Shown piece after piece: positions 17,458 through 25,762 of a stretch of DNA of 60,252 nucleotides (positions are counted from its first letter, which is position 1; each line of letters begins with the position of its first letter). Where the stretch lies: positions 1 through 60,252 of the forward strand of contig CAZEGI010000004.1 in the NCBI GenBank assembly GCA_964512105.1, read 5' to 3'. The translations under genes and the position numbers were made by a program. Source of the DNA: CAZEGI01 sp964512105. Its GTDB lineage: Archaea > Altiarchaeota > Altiarchaeia > IMC4 > CAZEGI01. The notes under the pieces are model-generated. The model saw only the letters and a list, made by a program, of their open reading frames with translations. It did not search any database and was not told the origin of the DNA.

Positions 17458-19410
17458 ATGTTCAGACCTTCTCGAATGCAGAGGATTACGGCATTTGTGC
17501 TTGATGAACACGTTGACGGCGTTGTGCGGACGCTGGGTGCCATCGGGACGGTGCAGATTATCGACTTTAAGGATACGAGCAATGGCGAAAAACAATTGCA
17601 TCCTGAAATTAACACGGAGATGTTCAACAAATGCTCCGGCCTTCTTAGACGGGTTCATAACCTTACGACTATTCTTGGAATCGAAAGCGAGGCAGAACAA
17701 ACAAAACTTGGAAAGCTCAAAATCGCGACGCTTGAAAAAAAACTCGAACCCCCGGAGAAGGACGTCATAGAACTGCAGAAGAACATAACGAAGGTTCTGG
17801 AAGATGAGGAATTGGTGAGGCGCGACAAAAAAACCCTTGATTTTTTGCACGGCGTTGGCGTTAGTTACGAACAGCTTCGCGAATCCCGGTTCCTGTTTGT
17901 TGAAGCCGGTCTGATGGATTTTGAACAGCTTGGGGATTTGGATGGGGCCCTGAAGGAGAAACTTGAGGACGAGTATGTGCTGTTGACTGGAAAACGGACT
18001 GGTGGGATTGTCACGGTTGTGGTTGTAGTGCCTAAAAATCACAGGTCTGAAGTTGAACGTATCCTAAGCACTGTGAAATTCGAGGCGCTGAAGGTTTCGG
18101 GGCGTTTCGGAAATACGCGCGAGGTTCTGGAACAGAAACTGCTAGAGACAGGGAAAACCAAAAGTGAATTCAACGAAAGGCTGCAGGAATGCCGCGAAAA
18201 ATATTCCGATGAACTGCTCCGGATGAGCGCGTTCCTTGAGAACGAGAAAAAAATCGCTGAAGTAAAATTGATGTTCGGAAAAACCTCGAGGGTGACAGTA
18301 CTCGACGGCTGGGTCCCCGAGAGGCGGGTTGAAGAGACCGTGGGAAAGATAAACCTGATGACGAACGACTGCTCGCTGGTCAATGTCACTAAACCGGAGA
18401 CCGACGACAACGTTCCAGTGGCGCTTGAAAACCCGGAAATCGTAAAGCCGTTCGAATCCATAACCGAATCCTTCGGGCTGCCGAGCTACAACGAGATAGA
18501 CCCGACGATTTTCATCGCATTGAGCTTTCCGCTGATATTCGGGATGATGTTCGGCGATGTCGGCCACGGTCTGGTCATATCACTAGTTGGTTATCTGATA
18601 TGGAAACTGAAGAGGAACGGATTTGGAAAGATACTTGTTTCGTGCGGTTTCAGCAGCATGCTCTTCGGTTTTTTGTACGGCAGCGTTTTCGGTTATGAGG
18701 AGCTGCTGCATCCGCTGTGGCTGAACCCGTTCAGTCTGGTAAAGGCTGGGGAAGTGAAAGGCCTTTTCGGAATGATGATTTTCGTCGGAGTTCTGCAGAT
18801 GGGCTTGGGAATATTGATAGACGCGTTTAACAGGATGGCGAACAAAAATTTGAAAAGTACTGTTGTTGGTTCTGTTGGCAGGTTTGCATTATTCTCCGGC
18901 GTTGTGACTCTGATAACGAAGCTGTTCGGTTTTCAGATTCCGTTTTTTGTCGGGCTTTCGAATTTACCTGTGCCGAGCATCCTGGGTTTTGGCATAGTCG
19001 TGCCGGTCATGGCGATTGTCGGTGAAGAAACACTTCACGAATATTCACAGTCGCGTTCCTTAAAGAAAACCCTCGGTTTCGGGGTTGACAGCCTGTTCGA
19101 GGTCATGGACACTATCGTAATGTTCTTGGGTAATACTATATCCTACAGCAGAATCCTCATACTCGCGCTGGTCCATGCGATCATGGGTTTCGTGATATTC
19201 ACGATGGCAGGCCTTCTCGCAGGGATATCTTATATAGGTATAATATTATATTATTTATTCGTCGTTGCAGGGACGATACTCCTCATACTCGGCCTTGAGG
19301 GTCTGGTCGTGTACATACACACCATAAGGCTGCACTACTACGAGTGGTTCAGCAAGTTCTACAGGGCCGGCGGAGTTAAGTACCAGCCGTTTAAGATAAT
19401 CGTAACATGA
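17458..19410 (+). CDS. atpI: A-type ATP synthase subunit I (a-subunit)
   Basis: 650 aa, normal length. It is the membrane stator that forms the ion half-channels against the c-ring. The N-terminal ~330 residues are soluble and partly coiled coil. The C-terminal half has about seven or eight membrane segments beginning near LPSYNEIDPTIFIALSFPLIFGMMFGDVGHG. The essential Arg is in FLGNTISYSRILILALVHA. It is followed closely by atpK. Confidence 0.95.
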   Translation: MFRPSRMQRITAFVLDEHVDGVVRTLGAIGTVQIIDFKDTSNGEKQLHPEINTEMFNKCSGLLRRVHNLTTILGIESEAEQTKLGKLKIATLEKKLEPPEKDVIELQKNITKVLEDEELVRRDKKTLDFLHGVGVSYEQLRESRFLFVEAGLMDFEQLGDLDGALKEKLEDEYVLLTGKRTGGIVTVVVVVPKNHRSEVERILSTVKFEALKVSGRFGNTREVLEQKLLETGKTKSEFNERLQECREKYSDELLRMSAFLENEKKIAEVKLMFGKTSRVTVLDGWVPERRVEETVGKINLMTNDCSLVNVTKPETDDNVPVALENPEIVKPFESITESFGLPSYNEIDPTIFIALSFPLIFGMMFGDVGHGLVISLVGYLIWKLKRNGFGKILVSCGFSSMLFGFLYGSVFGYEELLHPLWLNPFSLVKAGEVKGLFGMMIFVGVLQMGLGILIDAFNRMANKNLKSTVVGSVGRFALFSGVVTLITKLFGFQIPFFVGLSNLPVPSILGFGIVVPVMAIVGEETLHEYSQSRSLKKTLGFGVDSLFEVMDTIVMFLGNTISYSRILILALVHAIMGFVIFTMAGLLAGISYIGIILYYLFVVAGTILLILGLEGLVVYIHTIRLHYYEWFSKFYRAGGVKYQPFKIIVT

Positions 19411-19420
19411 GGTGAGTAGC

Positions 19421-19639
19421 ATGGTAGTAATTGAAATGACAAAGGAACTTTCAGCTGCAATCGCTATTAGTGTGTCTGCTCTGGCATCCGGTTATGCGAT
19501 AGCCGTAACGGGTGCTGCAGCAGCCGGCGCGGTGGCAGAAAAACCTGAGGTCTCTGGCAAGGTGCTGTTGTTTGTGGCTCTGGCAGAGGCTATCGCGATT
19601 TACGGCCTTGTTGTTGCATTGATGATACTGTTCCGGTAA
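19421..19639 (+). CDS. atpK: A-type ATP synthase proteolipid subunit K (c-subunit)
   Basis: 72 aa from the ATG at 19421, which has a good GGTGAG Shine-Dalgarno; an upstream in-frame start would abut the atpI stop. A single helical hairpin: one Ala/Gly-rich helix (SALASGYAIAVTGAAAAGAV) and a second with the ion-binding Glu in FVALAEAIAIYGLVVALMIL. One carboxylate per hairpin fits a c-ring with full ion-to-ATP ratio. No Na+-specific ligand pattern can be assigned safely. Confidence 0.93.
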   Translation: MVVIEMTKELSAAIAISVSALASGYAIAVTGAAAAGAVAEKPEVSGKVLLFVALAEAIAIYGLVVALMILFR

Positions 19640-19641
19640 AC

Positions 19642-19830
19642 ATGGTGCGGATAGAAAGCGTAACACTGAGTCTGAGAATTTCGCTTTACGTTTTACTGCC
19701 GATGTTTTTTGGCTATGTCGCAGGCAGCAGCATGAGCAGGTTTTGGGGGATGATGGGCTTGCTGCTCGGCGCGGTTATCGGTTTCCTGATTTCGACTATG
19801 ACGATCAGAAAAATGATGGACAACGGATAA
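19642..19830 (+). CDS. Small two-helix membrane protein in the ATPase operon
   Basis: 62 aa. Two hydrophobic segments (ISLYVLLPMFFGYVAGSSM and GMMGLLLGAVIGFLISTMTI) sit either side of a short RFW loop. It starts 2 nt after atpK. Size, topology and the Gly-rich second helix resemble bacterial AtpZ/AtpI accessory proteins that precede F-ATPase genes, but identity cannot be shown by eye. A role in c-ring assembly or cation supply is inference. Confidence 0.65.
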   Translation: MVRIESVTLSLRISLYVLLPMFFGYVAGSSMSRFWGMMGLLLGAVIGFLISTMTIRKMMDNG

Positions 19831-20286
19831 CTACGACCTTTTCCCATAATCCGGCCTTGAATACCCGCGGGATTTCACGCTCTTTTTTGCATGGTCGTAG
19901 CGCATCGCGTTCATGACATCCCGCACCGTCAACATCCCTATGACTTTTCCTTTATCAACGACAGGCAGACGCCGTATCTTGTGTTTGTTGAATATCTCGA
20001 TCAGCTCGGTAAGCGGAGTATCCACGCCGGCATAGACTATGGGCTTGCTCATGACTTCGGAAACCGAGGTTTTTTCTGGTGATGCGCCCCTTGCAACAAT
20101 CCTCTTCACTATGTCGCGCTCCGTTATTATTCCGAGCTCGGCGCTGGAGAGCAGAATGTTCTTGTCGCCGTTCACGACCAGGCAACCTATGTCCCTAGCA
20201 CTCATGAGTTTGGCTGCTTCCGTAACGGTTTTATTCCTGCTTATCGTGTGCACCGGCGTCCGCATGATTTCCTTCGCAGTGACCAT
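19831..20286 (-). CDS. Tandem CBS-domain protein
   Basis: 151 aa, two CBS motifs forming one Bateman module: residues 6-63 (MRTPVHTISRNKTVTEAAKLM, IITERDIVKRIV) and 75-130 (MSKPIVYAGVDTPLTELIEIF, RRLPVVDKGKVIGMLTVRDV). CBS pairs bind adenylates or nucleic acid as sensors; the target is unknown. A basic tail follows. It is tail-to-tail with the ATPase small membrane gene and follows atpC on the same strand by 28 nt. Confidence 0.9.
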   Translation of the reverse strand: MVTAKEIMRTPVHTISRNKTVTEAAKLMSARDIGCLVVNGDKNILLSSAELGIITERDIVKRIVARGASPEKTSVSEVMSKPIVYAGVDTPLTELIEIFNKHKIRRLPVVDKGKVIGMLTVRDVMNAMRYDHAKKSVKSRGYSRPDYGKRS

Positions 20287-20314
20287 CCTGGTAGTATATT
20301 GTTAAGATATAGGA

Positions 20315-21346
20315 TTAGATTATAAGTAAACCTTCAACCTCGTCTGCAGACAGGCCATTGCCAATCCCCACAACGATCGCCCGCAGGTTCTCTATCTCGG
20401 TTTCCTTCAGTTTCAGGTAACCCAGGATTGACCCCATCTGGAATGGATAGCCCTTCATGAGGTTTCTGTTTTTTTGCAGGAGATGGCGTTTTAACGCAAT
20501 CTCGAACCCCTGCAGCGATTTCGTCCTTTCGTATTCGCCGGTGTGTTTTTTCAGCAACCTGCCGTAAACTGTTTCCGAGATTTTTTCAACGAAATCTTCG
20601 ACACTTTCTGCGGTCATGTACTTTTTTGTTATTTCAAAAAATCCCGTTTTTGCAGGAATCAGAAACCCGCCCGGTTCAACACCAAGTTTCTTGCACCTCA
20701 GCATCGTCATCAGGTTGGTTACATCAATTTCGGTTGTGATGAATTTTTTTGCAATTTTTTTATCGTTTTTTTTCTTTAGAAGATTTACCTTTTCCAGAAG
20801 TTTGTTGTAATAATAGAGGTCCAAAGCGAGTGTCAACGCAAGCGTTGTTTCCGAATTTCCGGTTTTCTTCAGTGCTTCTCCGTATTCCGTATCATGAAGA
20901 AGTTCCAGCAGGTCATCGATGTTCCCTGCTTCAAGCAGTTTTGGAAGCATCTTCCTGATTCTTGGCGACAGCATCAATTCGTCAACAGTTTCAACTAAAG
21001 TATTTTCGATTTTTGATGTTATGAGTTCCTTGAGAACCGCGATTTCGTATTTTTTGAGCCGAAATGCGAAGAAATCCCGCGCATCGGAATCCACAATCTT
21101 CAGGATTTTTTTGTTGGCGTCCAGCAGGTTTTTGGTCAGCGCGTCTTCAAGGTTCTTAACCGTCAAGGAATCGACAGAACGAATGTCCTTTGAGTAGGGC
21201 ATGCCGTCCAGCAAACCTGCAATGTCGCCGAGCGTTTTTGCGCCGAGAAGCATTTTCATGTCCCTGTCGCTGAGAAGCAGACTCTTCATCCCACGCGCCC
21301 TGGCGTTGGGGTTCGCATACCGCACCACGTCAACCAGAGAGGTCAT
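20315..21346 (-). CDS. atpC: A-type ATP synthase subunit C
   Basis: 343 aa, normal for the V-type d / A-type C subunit, the funnel that couples the shaft to the c-ring. The N-terminus YANPNARARGMKSLLLSDRDM and the repeated helical units (FRLKKYEIAVLKELITSKIE; ITTEIDVTNLMTMLRCKKLG) are characteristic. It overlaps atpH by 17 nt and lies away from the other ATPase genes, downstream of secFD. Confidence 0.92.
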   Translation of the reverse strand: MTSLVDVVRYANPNARARGMKSLLLSDRDMKMLLGAKTLGDIAGLLDGMPYSKDIRSVDSLTVKNLEDALTKNLLDANKKILKIVDSDARDFFAFRLKKYEIAVLKELITSKIENTLVETVDELMLSPRIRKMLPKLLEAGNIDDLLELLHDTEYGEALKKTGNSETTLALTLALDLYYYNKLLEKVNLLKKKNDKKIAKKFITTEIDVTNLMTMLRCKKLGVEPGGFLIPAKTGFFEITKKYMTAESVEDFVEKISETVYGRLLKKHTGEYERTKSLQGFEIALKRHLLQKNRNLMKGYPFQMGSILGYLKLKETEIENLRAIVVGIGNGLSADEVEGLLII

Positions 21347-21650
21347 CCTGCTGCAGTTTCTTTACCACCAACGAAATCGCCTTGTCAAAATTAATTTCCG
21401 CTTTCTTTCTTATCTCCGAAACCTGCTTGTCAGAATCGTCAAGTATTTTTTTGGCCTCTGCATCGGCATTTTTCCTTGCGGTTTCCTCTTTTTTCTTTAT
21501 GTCGGCTTCGGCCTGTTCGAGCTCTTTCCTGATGAGTTCGCTCCGCCTTGAGGAAAGTTCGGAGATTTTTTTCTTCGAATCTGCCTTTGCTCTCTCTATG
21601 TCCCTCGCAACCTCCTCTTCCACCTTCAGTATGCGGTCAAGCTCCTTCAT
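21330..21650 (-). CDS. atpH: A-type ATP synthase subunit H (peripheral stalk)
   Basis: 106 aa, an almost unbroken coiled coil rich in Lys, Glu and Ala (residues 5-90), as expected for subunit H/G, which pairs with subunit E in the stalk. The context, overlapping atpC, supports this. It overlaps the end of secD by 14 nt, so it is translationally coupled to the Sec genes. Confidence 0.85.
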   Translation of the reverse strand: MKELDRILKVEEEVARDIERAKADSKKKISELSSRRSELIRKELEQAEADIKKKEETARKNADAEAKKILDDSDKQVSEIRKKAEINFDKAISLVVKKLQQDDLSG

Positions 21651-23220
21651 CCTTGAGCATCGCCTCTATGACCTTGCCGTAGGCCGGTCTTGTGATAAAC
21701 ACGCCTATGAGGACGCCAACGATTGTAGTAAATGCAAAACCCTTCAGTGCATAAACTGTCATGAGTGGCATCATGGCCGCAACAATGGTCGCCGCGGCGG
21801 TGAATATTATGAAGAACGCCCTCTTCAAGCGTTCGGTGATGCTTATGACCCTCTGTTGCTCCCTCTTTAGGGTTTCGTCCGTTATGACAATCTGGTCATT
21901 AACGCCCGTTCCAATTGCGGTTATGATTCCGGCAATCGCCGGTAAGTCCAGATTCCAGTGCACCAGCGATGCAAATCCGAGAGTTATGGTAACTTCACTT
22001 ATGTCGGTGGCCATTATGGAGAGGAGTATGAACGGTCTGCGGTAATACAGGAATATTACCAATGCAACGGTGATTATTGCGAACATGCCGGCGATTATGC
22101 TGTATTTTATGAACGAGGTTCCGACCGTGTGGGGAATGTGCGTTTCCCCGACAGGCGTCGCCTTCACGGGAAGGTTGCCGAGTGAGAACAGAACCTTGTT
22201 TTTCTCTATTTCGAGCATCGCATCTTCGAGTGTTGCTGAAAAGCCGGTGAGTTGCGCTTCATATACACAGCCGGTTATCGGGTTTATGTTCAGTCTCGGG
22301 GAGCTTTTTATACCGGTTAGTTCCTTAACCCACTCAGCATAAGAAAGATTGCCGACCGGTTTCCTCACGGTTTCAAAATCGTTACTTTCCAGTGTATTCC
22401 TTAAATCCTCGGAAAGTGAATCCTCGTCACCCGCGAGTATCACCTTATAGAATCCCTTCGTCCTGGACTCGTTCAGTTTGTCCATCAAGGCACTTGTGTC
22501 ATTTTCAAACACAATAACCGGAATCAGCGACCTGTTTTCTATTATTTCGATAAGGTCGTTCCCGAAGTAGAAGTCGCTCTCTGTCGGCGGAATGCCCTTT
22601 ATCAGGTCGTACCTTTGTCGGGTCATCATGATTGTCGTGTTTTCTGGGCGGTCTATGAACATGTCTATCGGCCTGTTCTTCGGGCTGTCGAGACTGTAGA
22701 ACGCCCCGAATGACGCGTTCTGGAATCTGCACGGCGCATCGCCCGTATGCTTCACTGCAACGACCCAGCGGTAACCGCTCTGCCATTTTTCGATGCCGCT
22801 TCCTCTTGGCCCGAGATCAACTTCAATTTCCTTACCCATGACCGCGAGCCTTCCGTCAATGCGCTCCTCGAATTTTGCCTCGCGCTCGAGAATCTGGCGT
22901 ATCCTTGATATATCCTCCTCGGATGCCTTGGCAACCTGGATGAGTATGAACTGGTTTCCTACAGGCAGCACTTGGATGTCCTTCAATGCCATCGAGTTCA
23001 GCTGGTAATCCAGCAGTCCTTTTATGTTCTGCATCTCATCCGCACTCACGGCTCTTTCTAGATGGAGATGCATCTCGACGCCGCCTGCAAACGCTGTGCC
23101 GTATTCCAAACCGTTTGGCAACCCGTCGTCATTCAAACCCTTGTTGAAGATGAGGTAAAGGGAGGTTAGGATACACAACGCGACTAAAATCACCCTCCAG
23201 TTTTTGAACACATCTTTCAT
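21637..23220 (-). CDS. secD: Protein-export membrane protein SecD
   Basis: 527 aa from ATG 23220; a longer TTG frame from 23241 would overlap secF. It uses the proton-motive force to assist late translocation through SecY. The first membrane segment is near the N-terminus, a large extracytoplasmic region follows (GLEYGTAFAGGVEMHLHLE), and five membrane segments lie at the C-terminus with the RND-type GIITAIGTGVNDQIVITDET motif. It lies 7 nt after secF. Confidence 0.95.
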   Translation of the reverse strand: MKDVFKNWRVILVALCILTSLYLIFNKGLNDDGLPNGLEYGTAFAGGVEMHLHLERAVSADEMQNIKGLLDYQLNSMALKDIQVLPVGNQFILIQVAKASEEDISRIRQILEREAKFEERIDGRLAVMGKEIEVDLGPRGSGIEKWQSGYRWVVAVKHTGDAPCRFQNASFGAFYSLDSPKNRPIDMFIDRPENTTIMMTRQRYDLIKGIPPTESDFYFGNDLIEIIENRSLIPVIVFENDTSALMDKLNESRTKGFYKVILAGDEDSLSEDLRNTLESNDFETVRKPVGNLSYAEWVKELTGIKSSPRLNINPITGCVYEAQLTGFSATLEDAMLEIEKNKVLFSLGNLPVKATPVGETHIPHTVGTSFIKYSIIAGMFAIITVALVIFLYYRRPFILLSIMATDISEVTITLGFASLVHWNLDLPAIAGIITAIGTGVNDQIVITDETLKREQQRVISITERLKRAFFIIFTAAATIVAAMMPLMTVYALKGFAFTTIVGVLIGVFITRPAYGKVIEAMLKDEGA

Positions 23221-23227
23221 TTTTGTA

Positions 23228-24280
23228 TTATTTGGACTCAAAGTACCACTTCAGCATTCCCGCGTTTGTGAACCATGTAGTCATGATGTCCGCGACCAAG
23301 CCGATCAGCAGTATGGACGCAATGTTGGTCCACATTGAAAGCTGGATTGTATAGGATATCACGAAGAGGACGACGAGTGCAGACATCGTTGAGGCCAGCA
23401 TGGTGAACGCGGTCTTCATAGCATCGTTTATCTGGTCGTTTATTTCTGCACCCCTCTGCTTCAAAACCCTTGATGTCAGGAGTATATCGGTGTCCACGGA
23501 ATAACCGATGAGCATGAGCAGTGCAGCGATTGAAACGGGCTCGAGTTCTATTCCAAGCAGACTGACGCCGCCGGCAGCGATTATAACGTCGTTGATGGCC
23601 GCCTGAATCACAGCGATTGACGGCACGAATTCCCTGAAAGCGATGAAAACGACAATCGCCATGAGGGCGAACGCAACGGCCATTGCGGTTATCCCCCTTG
23701 TTTTGAAGTCCGCCCCGAGAATCGGCATTACGGAGTTATACAGCAGGTTTGCATCGCTGATTCCGAGCTCGGCTTCCGGCAGTTTTTTTGATACGTCTTT
23801 TTTAAGCTCCTCCTTGTCCAGATTTGAGGCGGTTATCGTGATTTTGCCGTCCTTAAATTCCGAAACGCTGCCGTACTTCTGCAATACCAAGAGCGTATCC
23901 TTGGTCGGCTCCTTATCGATTTTTAATGTTGCAATGTCGTATTCGGAAAGTGGTCCGACGTATTTCTCAAGCACTTGCACGATCCTGTTTTTGTCCACGG
24001 TGCTTATGTCGGACGTCGTCTTAAGAATCAGAACGTCGCTGCCGGCAAGCACTTTCAGATTTTCAAGTTTTAGTTGTGCCAGGTCGTTCTCTAGCGCGGC
24101 CTGGTCTATGGCCTTGTCGGTTTTAACCTCAACGAGCAACCCACCCTGGAATTCTATCCCGAATGTGAGTCCGTTAAATATTATAACGAGAATCATCAGT
24201 CCGGATATTATGAACGGGATAAACACCAAAATCTTGTACGGAACCCGCTTGATCATCCGGTCGTACGGTTTGTCAAACAT
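23228..24280 (-). CDS. secF: Protein-export membrane protein SecF
   Basis: 350 aa, six membrane segments. N-terminal LTFGIEFQGGLLVEVK and C-terminal LLMLIGYSVDTDILLTSRVLK are SecF signatures. It acts with SecD. The extracytoplasmic loop (about residues 50-170) is longer than in bacteria. It is first in the secF-secD-atpH-atpC gene string. Confidence 0.95.
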   Translation of the reverse strand: MFDKPYDRMIKRVPYKILVFIPFIISGLMILVIIFNGLTFGIEFQGGLLVEVKTDKAIDQAALENDLAQLKLENLKVLAGSDVLILKTTSDISTVDKNRIVQVLEKYVGPLSEYDIATLKIDKEPTKDTLLVLQKYGSVSEFKDGKITITASNLDKEELKKDVSKKLPEAELGISDANLLYNSVMPILGADFKTRGITAMAVAFALMAIVVFIAFREFVPSIAVIQAAINDVIIAAGGVSLLGIELEPVSIAALLMLIGYSVDTDILLTSRVLKQRGAEINDQINDAMKTAFTMLASTMSALVVLFVISYTIQLSMWTNIASILLIGLVADIMTTWFTNAGMLKWYFESK

Positions 24281-24340
24281 GTTCTATAATTTGGAGTTTG
24301 GATATAAAAGTAGTATAATACAGAGGCACAGTGTAGCGTG

Positions 24341-24526
24341 TCAGCGCTCCATCAAATCCTTCTTGCAGTCATCGCAAACATACTTACCATCAACAACCCA
24401 CTTCAGCCACTTTTCCCTGCCGCAATGCACGCACATGGACTGCAAGGTTGTCGGGCTTCGGTGTACTTTTTTGGCTACGCCCTCGAAACCGGAAAATCCC
24501 CCGAGCGTTGTCTGTTCGGGCTTCAT
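24341..24526 (-). CDS. Small zinc-ribbon protein
   Basis: 61 aa. Two CxxC knuckles (CVHCGREKW and CDDCKKDL) 20 residues apart should bind one zinc. The N-terminal half is basic and without predicted structure. It starts one base after the stop of the 36-aa gene upstream. It is probably a nucleic-acid- or ribosome-associated protein; the function is unknown. Confidence 0.65.
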   Translation of the reverse strand: MKPEQTTLGGFSGFEGVAKKVHRSPTTLQSMCVHCGREKWLKWVVDGKYVCDDCKKDLMER

Positions 24527-24527
24527 T

Positions 24528-24638
24528 CTATGTCCCGGACAACCACAGCTTTCTGAGTTTTTCCTTCTTCTTCCGGGCTTTTCGCTCCTCCTCGGTTTCC
24601 TCTTCCTCGGTTTTCTGTTTTTTCCTGCGCCATGCCAT
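24528..24638 (-). CDS. 36-aa highly charged peptide
   Basis: ATG 24638 to TAG 24528. The sequence starts MAWRRKKQK and alternates acidic (TEEEETEEE) and basic (RKARKKKEKLRK) blocks, ending LWLSGT. The stop abuts the start of the zinc-ribbon gene, which suggests a real coupled pair. No homologue recognised. Confidence 0.4.
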   Translation of the reverse strand: MAWRRKKQKTEEEETEEERKARKKKEKLRKLWLSGT

Positions 24639-24680
24639 TTTTAGCTAACATAATAATAAATTACATACATATAAGTGAAG

Positions 24681-25133
24681 ATGTTCGAAAAGATCGTAAT
24701 CGGCGGGACGTTCGATTTGCTCCACAGGGGGCACATGGCAGTACTCGACACGGGATTCAGAATCGGGAAAAAAGTCGTCATCGGCCTGACCTCGGACGAG
24801 TTCGCCTCCCGCTTCAGGGTTGTGAAAACCGCACCGTACGAAAAAAGGAAGTCCACGCTGGAAACCTACATACGCTCGTTCAAAAAACCGTACGAGATTG
24901 TCAGGATAAACGACAGTTACGGTGTTGCGACCATCGACCCGGAAATCGACTGCATTGTCGTGAGCGAGGAAACGCTGCTCAGGGCCGAGGAGATAAACGC
25001 CATAAGGTTCAAGAAGGGTTTGAAGAAACTCGTCATAGTGGTGATGCCAATTGTTGTTGCCAAGGACGGGACTCCGATTTCGAGCGAACGGATTGCAAAA
25101 AAGGAGATTGACTCTGAAGGAAATCCGAGATGA
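24681..25133 (+). CDS. coaD: Phosphopantetheine adenylyltransferase, archaeal type
   Basis: 150 aa from ATG 24681; GTG 24675 is an alternative. It adenylates 4'-phosphopantetheine in CoA synthesis. The nucleotidyltransferase motif GGTFDLLHRGH is present, and the second ATP motif reads ISSERI. Length and sequence match the archaeal, eukaryote-like PPAT. Its last 4 nt overlap the start of coaB. Confidence 0.92.
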   Translation: MFEKIVIGGTFDLLHRGHMAVLDTGFRIGKKVVIGLTSDEFASRFRVVKTAPYEKRKSTLETYIRSFKKPYEIVRINDSYGVATIDPEIDCIVVSEETLLRAEEINAIRFKKGLKKLVIVVMPIVVAKDGTPISSERIAKKEIDSEGNPR

Positions 25134-25762
25134 AAGTTCTCATAACTGCAGGCCCGACTCGGGAGCCCATTGATTCCGTAAGGTTCATAACCAACGCGAG
25201 TTCAGGGAAGATGGGTGTTGCTCTTGCGGAGGAAGCGATTGCGCGCGGGCATGAGGTTGCTGTTATTGCGGGGCCCATTGATGTTGATACTTCTAAAAAA
25301 ATAAAAAGAATAAACGTCAGAACTGCCAGAGAAATGACGGCCGCTGTTTTGGATGAGTTAAAAAATGGTTACGATGTTTTCATATCCGCTGCTGCGATTG
25401 CGGACTACACGCCCGTAAAGACGACCAAGGGGAAACTCGATTCTGACAAAGACATCATTATAAAATTAAAAAAAACAAGAAAGTTGATAAAGTTGGTAAA
25501 AAAACAATTTCCTGATGTTTTTGTCGTTGGATTCAAGGCGGAGTTCGGTGGTGGAAAAGGGCTGATAGAAAAAGCTTATGAGCGTTTAACTGAGAACAGG
25601 ATTGACCTGATTGTGGCAAACGATATCGAAAAAAACAGGTTTGGTAGTGGCAGGACAGAGGTCTGGGTTGTGGATAGGGAAAAAAACATAAGATACATAC
25701 CGGAGAACGCAAAGAAAAAAATTGCTGCCAAACTGTGGAAAATTATCGAAACCGCTACCTAA
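25130..25762 (+). CDS. coaB: Standalone phosphopantothenoylcysteine synthetase (CoaB domain)
   Basis: 210 aa. It ligates phosphopantothenate and Cys in CoA synthesis. It begins directly with the CoaB signature ITAGPTREPIDSVRFITNASSGKMG. It also has ISAAAIADYTPV and the VANDIEKNRFGSGRTEVWV segment. The flavin-dependent CoaC decarboxylase half, normally fused before it in archaeal Dfp, is missing and is not elsewhere in the window. It is coupled to coaD by an ATGA overlap. Confidence 0.92.
   Translation: MKVLITAGPTREPIDSVRFITNASSGKMGVALAEEAIARGHEVAVIAGPIDVDTSKKIKRINVRTAREMTAAVLDELKNGYDVFISAAAIADYTPVKTTKGKLDSDKDIIIKLKKTRKLIKLVKKQFPDVFVVGFKAEFGGGKGLIEKAYERLTENRIDLIVANDIEKNRFGSGRTEVWVVDREKNIRYIPENAKKKIAAKLWKIIETAT

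Noticed and set aside
17437..18042. 201-codon minus-strand frame opposite atpI
   Set aside because: Shadow of atpI; composition not protein-like.
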